Notes under the pieces: model-generated | Database searches by the model: none | Told to the model about the DNA's origin: nothing | What the model saw: only the letters and a program-made list of their open reading frames with translations | Program-made: the position numbers and the translations under genes | Part shown: piece after piece, positions 1 through 8,761 of the stretch | Layout: each line of letters starts with the position of its first letter | Numbering within the stretch: the first letter of the stretch is position 1 | Source: Deefgea piscis | GTDB taxonomy: Bacteria; Pseudomonadota; Gammaproteobacteria; Burkholderiales; Chitinibacteraceae | NCBI RefSeq assembly: GCF_019665785.1 | Contig: NZ_CP081149.1 | Location: 1,116,001-1,180,000, forward strand | Direction of reading: 5' to 3' | Length of the DNA: 64,000 nucleotides

Positions 1-1107
1 AGCACGGTCGTGATGCAGCGCTTCACGAACACGGTTTTCTACTTCGCGTTGGTTTTTCGGGTTTTCCATGTCGATAAAGTCGATCACGATCAAACCACCT
101 ACGTCACGCAAACGCATTTGGCGAGCGATTTCATCGGCCGCTTCAAGATTGGTGCGCACCGCAGTTTCTTCAATGTCGCCACCGCGAGTCGCTTTGGCCG
201 AGTTGACGTCGATCGACCATAAAGCTTCAGTGCGATCGAGTACGATGGCGCCGCCTGATGGCAGGCTCACTTCACGCGAATAAGCGGTTTCAATTTGATG
301 CTCGATTTGAAAGCGTGAAAACAGTGGCACATCATCTTGATAGAATTTTACTTTGTGCGCGCTGCCTGGCATTACGTGCGCCATAAACTGCTGGGCTTGC
401 TCGTAGATGTCACGTTTGTCGATGAGTAATTCACCAATATCCGGTTGGAAGTAATCGCGGATGGCGCGAATCACCAAGCTAGATTCTTGATAGATCAAGA
501 ATGCGCCAGTTTGTTTAGTTGCTGCGTCTTCGATGGCGCGCCACAGTTGCAATAGGTAAGAGAGATCCCACTGCAATTCTTCGGCATTGCGGCCAATGGC
601 AGCAGTACGCGCAATGAGGCTGGTGCCCACTGGTGTATCGAGTTGATCCATCGCTGCGCGCAATTCATTGCGCTCTTCGCCTTCGATACGGCGAGAAACA
701 CCGCCGCCACGCGGGTTATTTGGCATCAAAACTAAATAACGACCTGCCAAGCTTATGTAGGTAGTGAGAGCTGCGCCTTTATTGCCGCGTTCGTCTTTTT
801 CGACTTGAACGATGACTTCTTGGCCTTCAGAAAGATTGCCGGCGACGCGGCCACGGCCACCTTCGCCATCACCCATATATGAGCGAGCAATTTCTTTAAA
901 TGGCAAAAAGCCGTGACGGTCGCAACCGTAGTCAACGAAACACGCTTCAAGCGATGGCTCGATGCGAGTGATGACGCCTTTGTAGATATTGGATTTACGT
1001 TGTTCTTTACCAACGGTTTCGATGTCGAGGTCGATCAGTTTTTGACCGTCGACAATCGCAACACGTAGCTCTTCAGCTTGTGTTGCGTTAAATAGCATGC
1101 GCTTCAT
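1..1107 (-). CDS. rne: Ribonuclease E, N-terminal catalytic part (cut by window edge)
   Basis: RNase E is the endonuclease that starts mRNA decay and processes rRNA and tRNA precursors. The 369 codons visible on the minus strand start [20 protein letters not shown], which matches the RNase E/G S1-domain N-terminus. Later come [36 protein letters not shown], and the DNase-I-like catalytic segment with both metal-binding aspartates ([18 protein letters not shown] and VIDFIDM). The reading frame is open to base 1, so the C-terminal scaffold lies outside the window; this is not a truncation of the gene. It is divergent from rluC across about 0.6 kb, the same pairing as in E. coli, where the long rne leader mediates autoregulation. 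Identification is very secure. Confidence 0.97.
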   Translation of the reverse strand, partial: MKRMLFNATQAEELRVAIVDGQKLIDLDIETVGKEQRKSNIYKGVITRIEPSLEACFVDYGCDRHGFLPFKEIARSYMGDGEGGRGRVAGNLSEGQEVIVQVEKDERGNKGAALTTYISLAGRYLVLMPNNPRGGGVSRRIEGEERNELRAAMDQLDTPVGTSLIARTAAIGRNAEELQWDLSYLLQLWRAIEDAATKQTGAFLIYQESSLVIRAIRDYFQPDIGELLIDKRDIYEQAQQFMAHVMPGSAHKVKFYQDDVPLFSRFQIEHQIETAYSREVSLPSGGAIVLDRTEALWSIDVNSAKATRGGDIEETAVRTNLEAADEIARQMRLRDVGGLIVIDFIDMENPKNQREVENRVREALHHDRA

Positions 1108-1733
1108 GTAAGGCTCCGGCGCACACTGCTCAGATTGAGTGCAAATCAACAGGGTGATGAAGACGTCAATTCGGCGCAATAGCAGCCATGCTATCTGGCG
1201 CAGCTTAAATTAAATCTGCGGGAGCTAACAAAATGGCTAGATGTTGCGGCTTAGGAACTGGGTATCGTTCTCCACAATAATCATTATGAGGTCTGTCTAG
1301 CTATACCCTAAGTTTCTTTGTTTTAGACAACTTAGTGTGAATCAATCCGGTCAGTGCACTAATGTAATAAATCAATTACCATCGCTGCTTGATGCTACGG
1401 TGAGCGTTATAACCGTTCTCCGACTCTGAAAACCGGCGTCACCTCTCTGGCATGACGAGCCCCGCGCATCAGCTCCAAATATGGAGTTGGCAGATAAAGT
1501 ATTTTTATCTACGGCGGGAAAGAATTCGTCAGCTGATAAGGCTGAGCTTGCGGTCAAAGAGCGGAACTTGTAATTAGATCGGTGGTGCGCTTTGGTAAAG
1601 CCTCACCACGGGCAATTTAGCAGTATTTTTTCATTAATACCTAAATTGCGTTGCCACCCCAGTCTTTAAGTATTTAACTTAAAGCGGCCACAACTTGCTG
1701 CAAATTGCAGCGCGTCACAGAGTATATGTCAAT
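1108..1733. promoter_or_regulatory. Structured divergent leader between rne and rluC
   Basis: No convincing gene lies in this 626-base gap, but it is rich in inverted repeats. Seen directly: GGGTAT/ATACCC (1260-1265 with 1303-1308), CTAAGTT/AACTTAG (1308-1314 with 1329-1335), a two-part stem GTGGTG+GCTTT / AAAGC+CACCAC (1582-1609), a long stem GCAATTTAG+GTATT / AATAC+CTAAATTGC (1612-1649), and CTTTAAG/CTTAAAG (1664-1684). Several fall in the likely rne 5' leader. In E. coli that leader folds into hairpins through which RNase E controls its own mRNA. The same role here is inference, and no promoter was assigned. Confidence 0.55.
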
Positions 1734-2696
1734 ATGTCCGAGACTAGCAAAGCGTCTGTCACTTTCGTGACGATCGAAGCAGAAGATGCCGGTCAACGGC
1801 TCGATAATTTTTTATTAAAAATGTTGAAAGGAGTACCTAAAAGCCATATTTACCGCATTGTTCGCTCGGGTGAAATTCGAGTGAATAAGGGGCGGGTAGA
1901 TGTGACTTATCGCATTGCTGCGAATGATGTGATTCGCATTCCACCGGTACGCGTTGCCGAGAAAGCAGCGGTGCCAGCGACTGTTTCTGGTGCTGCACAG
2001 GCAGTACAAATCCCTGTTGTTTTTGAAGATGATGCCTTGATTGTTTTAAATAAACCGTCAGGGATGGCTGTGCATGGCGGTTCTGGAATTAGCTTTGGTG
2101 TGATTGAACTTTTGCGTGCGCAAAGGCCGCAAGCCAAATTCTTAGAATTGGTGCATCGCTTGGATCGAGATACCTCTGGTTTATTGTTGGTGGCTAAAAA
2201 GCGCAGTGCTTTAGTTAAAATGCATGAAGTGTTGCGTGAAAACCACCGGATTGATAAGCGTTACCTCGCCTTGGTTGAAGGTGTTTGGCCGAATGAGCGT
2301 AGTCATGTGAAATTTAAGCTACTCAAGTATGAAACCCCAGAAGGTGAGCGCCGAGTTAAAGTGCATAGCGATGGTTTAACGTCTCAGACAACAGTAAACC
2401 GCAAGCAAGTGTGGCCAGATCAAGCCAGTTTGCTTGAATGTGAACTTAAAACGGGTCGCACCCATCAAATTCGGGTGCATTTGTCTGCTAGTGGCCATGC
2501 GATTTTAGGTGACGATAAATACGGCGATGCCACCGTCAATAAAACAGTCGCTCGACATGGCTTAAAACGGATGTTTTTACATGCTTGGCGTTTAAGTTTG
2601 GATCACCCATTAACGGGAGAGCGAATGGTGCTTGAAGCGCCTTTGCCCGTAGAGTTGCAATCTTATTTAGATATATTGAATTCTCAAGGAAAATAA
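1734..2696 (+). CDS. rluC: 23S rRNA pseudouridine synthase RluC
   Basis: Converts uridines of 23S rRNA (955, 2504 and 2580 in E. coli) to pseudouridine. The 320-aa product has an N-terminal S4 RNA-binding domain (GQRLDNFLLKMLKGVPKSHI, about residues 18-80) followed by the RluA-type catalytic domain. The HRLDRDTSG motif carries the catalytic aspartate at residue 144, the same number as in E. coli RluC, and the RTHQIRVHL motif follows. An in-frame upstream start at 1695 exists, but the start at 1734 gives family length and begins MSETSKAS. The stop overlaps the next gene's start (TAATG), so the two are translationally coupled. RluC is favoured over RluD by length, by the S4 sequence and by the rne neighbour. 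Confidence 0.93.
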   Translation: MSETSKASVTFVTIEAEDAGQRLDNFLLKMLKGVPKSHIYRIVRSGEIRVNKGRVDVTYRIAANDVIRIPPVRVAEKAAVPATVSGAAQAVQIPVVFEDDALIVLNKPSGMAVHGGSGISFGVIELLRAQRPQAKFLELVHRLDRDTSGLLLVAKKRSALVKMHEVLRENHRIDKRYLALVEGVWPNERSHVKFKLLKYETPEGERRVKVHSDGLTSQTTVNRKQVWPDQASLLECELKTGRTHQIRVHLSASGHAILGDDKYGDATVNKTVARHGLKRMFLHAWRLSLDHPLTGERMVLEAPLPVELQSYLDILNSQGK

Positions 2697-3352
2697 TGAG
2701 CCGACAATTTGATTTATTGGTGTTCGACTGGGACGGCACCTTGATGGATAGTACTGGGATGATTGCACGCTCGATTCAACGTGCATTTCGCGATGTGGGT
2801 TTGGCAGAACCGAGTGATAAAGATGCACGCTTTGTCATTGGTTATGGTTTACATGAAGCGATGCAATACTTGGGGCCAGAATTAAATGCTGAGCAAATTC
2901 AGCGTATTGTCGATGCCTATCGTGGTCATTTTTTATCTCAAGACCATGAGTTACAACTTTACTCTGGTGTTGAAGAAGGCTTGCTACGTTTACAAGCCGC
3001 TGGGTTTCGAATGGCTGTTGCTACCGGAAAGTCACGCGCTGGTTTAGATCGCGTGTTAGCCGCAACGGGTTTGGCGCCATTTTTTGAGGTGAGCCGCACT
3101 GCAGATGAGGCTTTTTCTAAGCCACACCCTGCGATGTTGGAATACATTCTTGAAGCATGCGATATCGAAGGCCACCGTACTTTAATGATTGGCGATACAA
3201 CGCATGATCTGCAGTTGGCAATCAATGCCGGCACGGCCAGTGTGGCATTAAGTTATGGTGCGCATCCATTACATGATTTATTACCGTTACAACCTTTAGC
3301 CCATTTTGATGATTTTGGTCGATTGACTGATTGGATTTTGGCGCATGGTTAA
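2696..3352 (+). CDS. HAD-superfamily phosphatase (Gph/PGP-like)
   Basis: A 218-aa haloacid-dehalogenase hydrolase. All four HAD motifs are visible: the nucleophile motif FDWDGTLMDS near the start, the Ser/Thr motif VATGKSRAGL, the lysine in SKPHPAMLE, and the acidic motif MIGDTTHDLQLA. The cap inserted after motif I makes it subfamily IA, like phosphoglycolate phosphatase. The true substrate cannot be read from sequence, so no symbol is given. It overlaps rluC by one base and the Rieske gene by eight. An HAD gene next to rluC is a familiar arrangement in betaproteobacteria. Confidence 0.85.
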   Translation: MSRQFDLLVFDWDGTLMDSTGMIARSIQRAFRDVGLAEPSDKDARFVIGYGLHEAMQYLGPELNAEQIQRIVDAYRGHFLSQDHELQLYSGVEEGLLRLQAAGFRMAVATGKSRAGLDRVLAATGLAPFFEVSRTADEAFSKPHPAMLEYILEACDIEGHRTLMIGDTTHDLQLAINAGTASVALSYGAHPLHDLLPLQPLAHFDDFGRLTDWILAHG

Positions 3353-3701
3353 ACGCAAAATTTGCGTTTCGACGGATGTGCTTGAATGTGGCTTGGCGTT
3401 TCGCTTTGTTTTGATGCAGCAAGGGCGAGAACGTAAAGCCATATTGATTCGTTTTCAGGGGGCGGTGTACGGCTATTTGAATGAGTGTGCGCATATTCCA
3501 ATTGAACTCGATTACAATCTAGGCGATGTGTTTGACTTGAGCCGACAGTATTTGATTTGCTCTATGCATGGTGCTTATTACAACCCCCGCAATGGTCTAT
3601 GTTTAGGTGGCCCATGTGTCGGTCAGCAATTGCGATCTATTGCGGTATATGAACAAGATGAGGCCATCTGGCTGATAGAGGAAGGAAATAGCAATGAATG
3701 A
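3345..3701 (+). CDS. Small Rieske [2Fe-2S] protein
   Basis: A 118-aa soluble Rieske-fold ferredoxin. The cluster ligands are visible as C48-x-H50 (NECAHIP) and C72-x2-H75 (ICSMHGAYY). The 21-residue spacing is somewhat longer than in typical dioxygenase ferredoxins. No signal peptide or membrane anchor is present, so it is cytoplasmic. It overlaps the HAD gene by 8 bases and sppA by 8 bases, so it is made with them from one message. A dedicated oxygenase partner is not nearby. Its job, probably electron transfer, is unknown. Confidence 0.82.
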   Translation: MVKRKICVSTDVLECGLAFRFVLMQQGRERKAILIRFQGAVYGYLNECAHIPIELDYNLGDVFDLSRQYLICSMHGAYYNPRNGLCLGGPCVGQQLRSIAVYEQDEAIWLIEEGNSNE

Positions 3702-4626
3702 AGCGCAAGAGCGTAGTGTTTTGCAAGAGGTGCTCGGTGCCTCAATTAAAGAGCAGCGCCGTGCGCGTCGGTGGGGGATTTTCTTTAAGTTACTGACCTT
3801 TAGCTATTTATTCCTCATCTTGGCTTTGTTGATGGGCTGGCTAGGCAAAGATGCTGATAAAGCCACCATGAAAGCCCATACTGCTGTGGTTGATTTGCAA
3901 GGAACCATTGCCGCCGGTGGCGAGGTGACCAGTGCATTGATTACCGAGGGTTTACGCGCCGCGTTTGAAGACAAAAATACCAAAGCAGTTATTTTGCGTG
4001 CCAATAGCCCTGGTGGTAGTCCAGTTCAAGCGGGCATGATGCACGATGAAATTCAGCGACTTAAAAAACTGCACCCACAAACGCCTTTTTATGTGGTGAT
4101 TGAAGATATATGCGCTTCGGGTTGTTATTACGCAGCAGTAACAGGGCAACAAATTTATGCGGACAAGGCATCGATTGTCGGTTCGATTGGCGTATTGATG
4201 GATGGTTTTGGTTTTACTGGCGCGATGGAAAAAGTCGGGATTGAGCGTCGCTTACTCACAGCTGGGGCCAATAAAGGCTTTTTAGATCCGTTTTCACCGC
4301 AAAGCGTTGAGCAAAAAGAGCGCGCCCTTGGCATGCTCGATGAAATCCATCAGCAATTCATAGGTGTTGTTAAAGCTGGGCGCGGTAAAAAATTGGCCGA
4401 CAACCCAGATTTATTCTCGGGTCTGGTTTGGTCGGGTGAAACTGGCGTAAAACTTGGTTTAGTCGATGGTTTAGGCTCAGTTGAAAGTGTGGCGCGTGAC
4501 ATTGTAAAAGTCGATAACATCGTTGATTTTACGCCACAGCCGACCTATGCCGATCGCTTGGCGCGTCAACTCGGGGTTGCTGCAGCAACGACATTTAGCA
4601 GTCATCTTGGTTTACAAATTAAATAA
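3694..4626 (+). CDS. sppA: Signal peptide peptidase SppA, short form (S49 family)
   Basis: Membrane-anchored serine protease that degrades signal peptides left after secretion. The 310-aa protein has a cytoplasmic N-terminus, one membrane segment at about residues 29-50 (LLTFSYLFLILALLMGWLG) and a periplasmic S49 domain. The catalytic serine is S142 in CASGCYYAAV and the general-base lysine is K194 in AGANKGFLDP. Their spacing of 52 residues equals that of the Bacillus subtilis Ser/Lys dyad. This is the half-size form with one S49 domain, not the double-length E. coli SppA. Last gene of the overlapping rluC-HAD-Rieske-sppA run. Confidence 0.92.
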   Translation: MNEAQERSVLQEVLGASIKEQRRARRWGIFFKLLTFSYLFLILALLMGWLGKDADKATMKAHTAVVDLQGTIAAGGEVTSALITEGLRAAFEDKNTKAVILRANSPGGSPVQAGMMHDEIQRLKKLHPQTPFYVVIEDICASGCYYAAVTGQQIYADKASIVGSIGVLMDGFGFTGAMEKVGIERRLLTAGANKGFLDPFSPQSVEQKERALGMLDEIHQQFIGVVKAGRGKKLADNPDLFSGLVWSGETGVKLGLVDGLGSVESVARDIVKVDNIVDFTPQPTYADRLARQLGVAAATTFSSHLGLQIK

Positions 4627-4635
4627 GTAGGCGTT

Positions 4636-5406
4636 ATGGCACGCAAACAACGGCATGAAGAGCACGAAAATCATGAAAGATGGCTGGTTTCTTATGCTGA
4701 CTTTATAACGCTGTTGTTTGCTTTTTTTGTGGTGATGTATGCGATTTCATCGGTGAACGAAGGCAAGTACAAAGTACTTTCCAATTCCTTGGTCGATGCC
4801 TTCAAGCCGCAGCAAAATCCCCCCGCCGTGCAGCTAGACAATCAAGCCATCAAGGGTAGTCCGCAACAAATTAAGTTGGCGCCTCAAACTAGTCCAAGCA
4901 ATCCTAAGCTTGAGCAACAAACTCAAAAAATGAAAGGTATGGCCAATGACTTGCGTGAATCATTGGGGAGTTTGATCGATCAGGGCAAAGTGAAAGTGAC
5001 TCAGTCAAAACGTGGAATTGCCGTTGAAATCAGTGACTCTATTTTGTTTGACACTGGACGCGCAGACTTACAAGCTAGTTCGGAAGGCGCTTTAAGGGCG
5101 ATCGCTGATTTAGTAAAGGGCAGCGATAACTTAATTCAAGTGGAAGGTCATACTGATAACCAACCGATTCGAGCGGGGCAATTTCCAAGCAATTGGGAAC
5201 TTTCGGCTGCCCGTGCTTCGAGTGTAGTGCGTTTATTTGAGCAAGCAGGCGTTGCGCCGCAAAGAATGGCGGCAATTGGTTTTGGTGAATTTCGGCCAAT
5301 GGATACCAACGATGCAGTGCAAGGGCGAGCTAAAAATCGGCGTGTAACTTTAAATATTTTAGCGGATAACAAAGATGAGGTTGCCATTTTGCCGAGCAAT
5401 CCTTAG
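4636..5406 (+). CDS. motD: Flagellar motor stator protein, MotB/MotD type
   Basis: Stator subunit that couples ion flow to flagellar rotation and anchors the stator to peptidoglycan. The 256-aa protein has a basic N-terminus, a single membrane helix containing the ion-binding aspartate (SYADFITLLFAFFVVMYAIS, about residues 20-40), a linker, and an OmpA-like peptidoglycan-binding domain (VEGHTDNQPI, NWELSAARASSVVRLF, KNRRVTLNI). It lies 9 bases after sppA. Its usual MotA/MotC partner is not adjacent, which is odd for a stator pair. MotD is preferred over MotB from length and the MARKQRHEEHENHERW start, but this choice is tentative. Confidence 0.82.
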   Translation: MARKQRHEEHENHERWLVSYADFITLLFAFFVVMYAISSVNEGKYKVLSNSLVDAFKPQQNPPAVQLDNQAIKGSPQQIKLAPQTSPSNPKLEQQTQKMKGMANDLRESLGSLIDQGKVKVTQSKRGIAVEISDSILFDTGRADLQASSEGALRAIADLVKGSDNLIQVEGHTDNQPIRAGQFPSNWELSAARASSVVRLFEQAGVAPQRMAAIGFGEFRPMDTNDAVQGRAKNRRVTLNILADNKDEVAILPSNP

Positions 5407-5805
5407 TTTGTATATCGTGTTTTGCTGATGCCTATCGGCGATGATTTTCTTATGTTTTCGAGTCGCTTGTAGATTGCTAGCGCACTGATTCATGACTAAA
5501 CACGGTTTAGTCCATCTGTAATTTCCCTCTTCCTCCTTAATTTTTTCCTCACTAAAACGGGCATAAGGCCTCGTCGTGGTGAGGATCAAACTAAATTTAG
5601 CGACAGCTTTTATTCAAGCGATTTAGTGCATTCAAAAGCATTGCTGCCGGTGTATTAAATCATCAGCTCAAATCAAATCCTTTCTTAAATATTTCTAAGC
5701 AATTAATTTTTTGCTTTGAATTGTGACAATTCTCGCAATTTTAAAATTAAGCAACTAATCTGATTGTAGACATATTGATGTAGGTTGCGTGCTAAGGAGT
5801 GAGCT
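5407..5805. promoter_or_regulatory. Intergenic region before the TPR signalling operon
   Basis: No gene seen. An inverted repeat GACTAAA/TTTAGTC (5494-5512) lacks a T-run, so it is at best a weak end signal for motD. Base composition drops sharply from about 5690 onward. The perfect palindrome GAATTG-TGA-CAATTC (5718-5732) lies about 75 bases before the first TPR gene and could be an operator. A clean -35/-10 pair could not be chosen. AAGGAG at 5794-5799 is a strong ribosome-binding site that decides the TTG start at 5806. Confidence 0.4.
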
Positions 5806-7296
5806 TTGCAGGATTTTTCATCGGCAAGTAATGACCAGCTGCCATTTTTTTTTCAGCAGCTTGAGGAGTTATTTTTATTCGATCTTGAGCAAGCTTATGT
5901 GGCAAGTTGTGCCTTATTGGCACGTTGTAAGCAAATAGAACCATCAGCCCTTCACTTAACAAAAATGCACTTACTGCATAGCAAAATGCTATGGGGCAAA
6001 GGGCAATATCATGCAGCTCTTTATGCCATAACACAAACATTAAAAATAATTCAAAGTCATTCATTGTTTGAATTAAAAGCAGAGGCCTATCTATGGCGTG
6101 GTCAATGCAATCTTAATTTGAAGCGCCATGTTATTGCCGTTGAAGATTTTACCTATGCCGTAGAATTAGCATTAGAGTATTCACAGATTAGTATTGCGAT
6201 TGAATCTTATGTCAATATAAGTCAAATATACTATTTTGCAGAGCAATATGATGCATCAAAAGAAATTTTAATTATTGGTTATCGCCTCGCTGTTTTGTTG
6301 AATGACCATAAACAAATAACAAAAAGTGGTATTTTTTTATCTAATTATTTAATCGAATCTGGCGATCATGCTAGTGCACTTTATATACTTAATCAAATAG
6401 AATCAAGCTCACTCCAATATGGTGATATGACATGGGTTGTTGAAGCGGGAGTTAATATTGCTACTGCATATGCGGGGATAAATGAAAATGAATTGGCTGA
6501 AGTTTATTTCGAATCAATGTTGGCCATTTCAAAATTTAATCATGCATTGTGGGCGAAATCATTAACCTTGTTGAAATATGGAGAGTTTCTTATTCAACAA
6601 AATCGATATGAAGAGGCCATTGATTGTTTAGAGGTGTCTGTTGAGGGTATTAGTCAATTTGATTATGGTAATGTAAGGCAGAAAAGTGCAAAGTTATTGC
6701 TTTGTGCATATAAACATATTGGTGATTTTGAGTCGGCTTTGTTTGAAATAAAAAAATATAAACAATTTTCTGAGTCATTGTTATCTGATCATTTGTTGCA
6801 TGGCTTGAAGGGAAGTGCTTTAAATTTATCAAGATTAGATCGGTCAAGAAAAAAAATAATTACAACCAGAAAAAATTTTGAGCATATGCTTGATTTGATT
6901 TCACCTGGAGAATCAAGAGTTCGTTATCAGCAGTTTAAGCTGAAATGTTCAAGTGCATCAAATTCAGTTGAAGTTATTCATGTTCAGTTACTCGGTTTAT
7001 TGTATGTAACTGGTTTGTATTTGCAAAAAATGAATGCTTTATTAAGAGAATTTTGCCTTGCTGAATCAACTTGGACCAAGCTACCCAACTTTGCATATTT
7101 AATTATTCCAGATCAAGCCTATATTAATTCATCGCTGGCATTGCATCAATTAGAAAAAATAATCAATGGATTCCCATGGCGCTGGCATGGATTAAATCCA
7201 CCTGAAGTTAAAATACAATTGATTCCACTTCAGTCTGCAATTGAATTTCTTTTGCCTTTGGAAGATGGGGGTCAAAAAAATGAATTATTTATCTAA
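5806..7296 (+). CDS. TPR-repeat protein without catalytic domain (signalling operon, gene 1)
   Basis: Not recognised beyond its fold. The 496-aa protein is almost wholly alpha-helical. Residues 1 to about 340 form tetratricopeptide-like helix pairs (AYLWRGQCNLNLKRHVIAVEDF, SYVNISQIYYFAEQYDASKE, KYGEFLIQQNRYEEAIDCL). The rest is a non-TPR tail with LNLSRLDRSRKK, SPGESRVRYQQFKLKC and a final GFPWRWHGL segment. No signal peptide or membrane helix is seen, so it should be cytosolic. Start is TTG, set by AAGGAG six bases upstream. It is paralogous to the next gene over its full length. The DNA is unusually AT-rich (18 of 60 bases are G/C at 6661-6720, against 29 of 60 at 4201-4260). It is probably a protein-interaction or sensing subunit for the kinase downstream; this is inference. 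Confidence 0.75.
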   Translation: MQDFSSASNDQLPFFFQQLEELFLFDLEQAYVASCALLARCKQIEPSALHLTKMHLLHSKMLWGKGQYHAALYAITQTLKIIQSHSLFELKAEAYLWRGQCNLNLKRHVIAVEDFTYAVELALEYSQISIAIESYVNISQIYYFAEQYDASKEILIIGYRLAVLLNDHKQITKSGIFLSNYLIESGDHASALYILNQIESSSLQYGDMTWVVEAGVNIATAYAGINENELAEVYFESMLAISKFNHALWAKSLTLLKYGEFLIQQNRYEEAIDCLEVSVEGISQFDYGNVRQKSAKLLLCAYKHIGDFESALFEIKKYKQFSESLLSDHLLHGLKGSALNLSRLDRSRKKIITTRKNFEHMLDLISPGESRVRYQQFKLKCSSASNSVEVIHVQLLGLLYVTGLYLQKMNALLREFCLAESTWTKLPNFAYLIIPDQAYINSSLALHQLEKIINGFPWRWHGLNPPEVKIQLIPLQSAIEFLLPLEDGGQKNELFI

Positions 7297-8761
7297 TAAA
7301 ACAGATGAATTAGCCTTCTCTCAGTCTATTGAAGCTCATTTTTTTGATGTCGAGAAAGCTTACTGGAGTGCTGGATCCGACAGTCGTGATTTATGTGAGA
7401 ATTTAATACAACGATGTAAGTATGAAGAGCATCCTTGGCTTGGTTATGCATATGCTATTTATGGTCGAATTTTATTAGCATTTGATGAGAATTTTAAAGC
7501 ATTGTCGATACTACAAAAAGCAAAAAAATTAATTGAAAAAAATAAAGATATCGAGCACCTACCTTTTTGTATGTTGTGGCTTGGGGTCGCTTTAGAAAGA
7601 AATTATAAATACACGTATGCTATTGAAGTTTGGGTTAAAACAATTGACTTAGCATTGGAATTGACTCAGCTCGAGTATGGTGTCGAGGCGTATTTAAATG
7701 CATCAATGGTTTATTATCATTTAGGCCAAAATGAAAACGCAGACGTTTTAATGCGTAATGGTTTGAAGTTGGCTGAATCAATTCATAGTAATAAATTAAT
7801 CGCAAAAAGTGGTATTTTTTTGATGGAAGGTTTGTTACTTGCTGGGCGTTATGATGCGGCTTTAGTTTTGCTTGCTAGAATAGAACCTTATGCATTAGCA
7901 CATGGTGATATGACATGGTTAGTGCAAATTTGTAATGGATATGCAATTTCATATTGGAATAATTGCAGTCATGAGTTGGCTATTTTTTACTTTGAAAGCG
8001 CTGTGGCTATAGCAAATCATTACAAAATGACGTGGGGATATTGCATCTCCGTCATTAATTATGGCGAGTGTTTGCGGGGTATGAATAAATTAACTGATAT
8101 TTCCCCTGTTTTATTGAATGCAAAAAAAATATTAAAAGATATTAATCACAATGACTTAGATGCTAGGTTGAATTATTTACTTTATCAAGCCTATCGTGAA
8201 AATGGTGATTATTTATCAGCTTTAAGTGTGTTACGTGCTTATGAAAGACAAGCTATACGTCATATTACGAATGAAATTGGTGAAAAAGGTTTTAGATTAA
8301 ATTTAAATCGTTTGGATAAAGCCAGGGCTTTACTGGTTAGAACCCATATTAAATTTGAAAAATTAGCCGGTTGGGTTGTACCTGGTGTGTCATTACAGCA
8401 CTTGCGACAATTTCGATTGCGATGTGAGTCGGCTGATTTTAGTGATCGAGTTATTGAACTTGTATTTGATTTGCTGATTGACTCTGTTATTGAACAGCGT
8501 ATTTCAATATTACTTAATGATTATTGTGCGCTGAGTGATTTATGGATTTTTGTACCACCTTATCGTTATATTATTTACCCAAAAGAATCGAGTTATATTT
8601 TAATGGAATTTGCTCAGTCTTTAGCTATGGCGATAGAAAATTTACCTTGGGAGCGATATGGTAAGGATAAGATTAAAGTTAAATTTAAACTACAGCTTGC
8701 AAATGAAACCATGCTTAGACAGGTTGATGTTTTATTGAAAAAGGAGCTGGAGTATGTCTGA
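7280..8761 (+). CDS. TPR-repeat protein, paralogue of gene 1 (signalling operon, gene 2)
   Basis: A 493-aa helical protein that aligns end to end with the preceding gene. Shared marks include KSGIFL, the GDMTW box, a YGE(C/F)L box, LNLNRLDKARALL against LNLSRLDRSRKK, PGVSLQHLRQFRLRC against PGESRVRYQQFKLKC, and a C-terminal PWERYG against PWRWHG. TPR-like helices fill roughly residues 1-340. There is no enzymatic, DNA-binding or membrane segment. The ATG at 7280 is chosen over one at 7241 because a run of G lies just upstream and the length then matches the paralogue. It overlaps gene 1 by 17 bases and the kinase by 8. AT-rich like gene 1. Function unknown. Confidence 0.75.
   Translation: MNYLSNKTDELAFSQSIEAHFFDVEKAYWSAGSDSRDLCENLIQRCKYEEHPWLGYAYAIYGRILLAFDENFKALSILQKAKKLIEKNKDIEHLPFCMLWLGVALERNYKYTYAIEVWVKTIDLALELTQLEYGVEAYLNASMVYYHLGQNENADVLMRNGLKLAESIHSNKLIAKSGIFLMEGLLLAGRYDAALVLLARIEPYALAHGDMTWLVQICNGYAISYWNNCSHELAIFYFESAVAIANHYKMTWGYCISVINYGECLRGMNKLTDISPVLLNAKKILKDINHNDLDARLNYLLYQAYRENGDYLSALSVLRAYERQAIRHITNEIGEKGFRLNLNRLDKARALLVRTHIKFEKLAGWVVPGVSLQHLRQFRLRCESADFSDRVIELVFDLLIDSVIEQRISILLNDYCALSDLWIFVPPYRYIIYPKESSYILMEFAQSLAMAIENLPWERYGKDKIKVKFKLQLANETMLRQVDVLLKKELEYV

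Noticed and set aside
1..1107. Truncated rne as a pseudogene
   Set aside because: The frame is intact to base 1; the missing part is simply outside the window.
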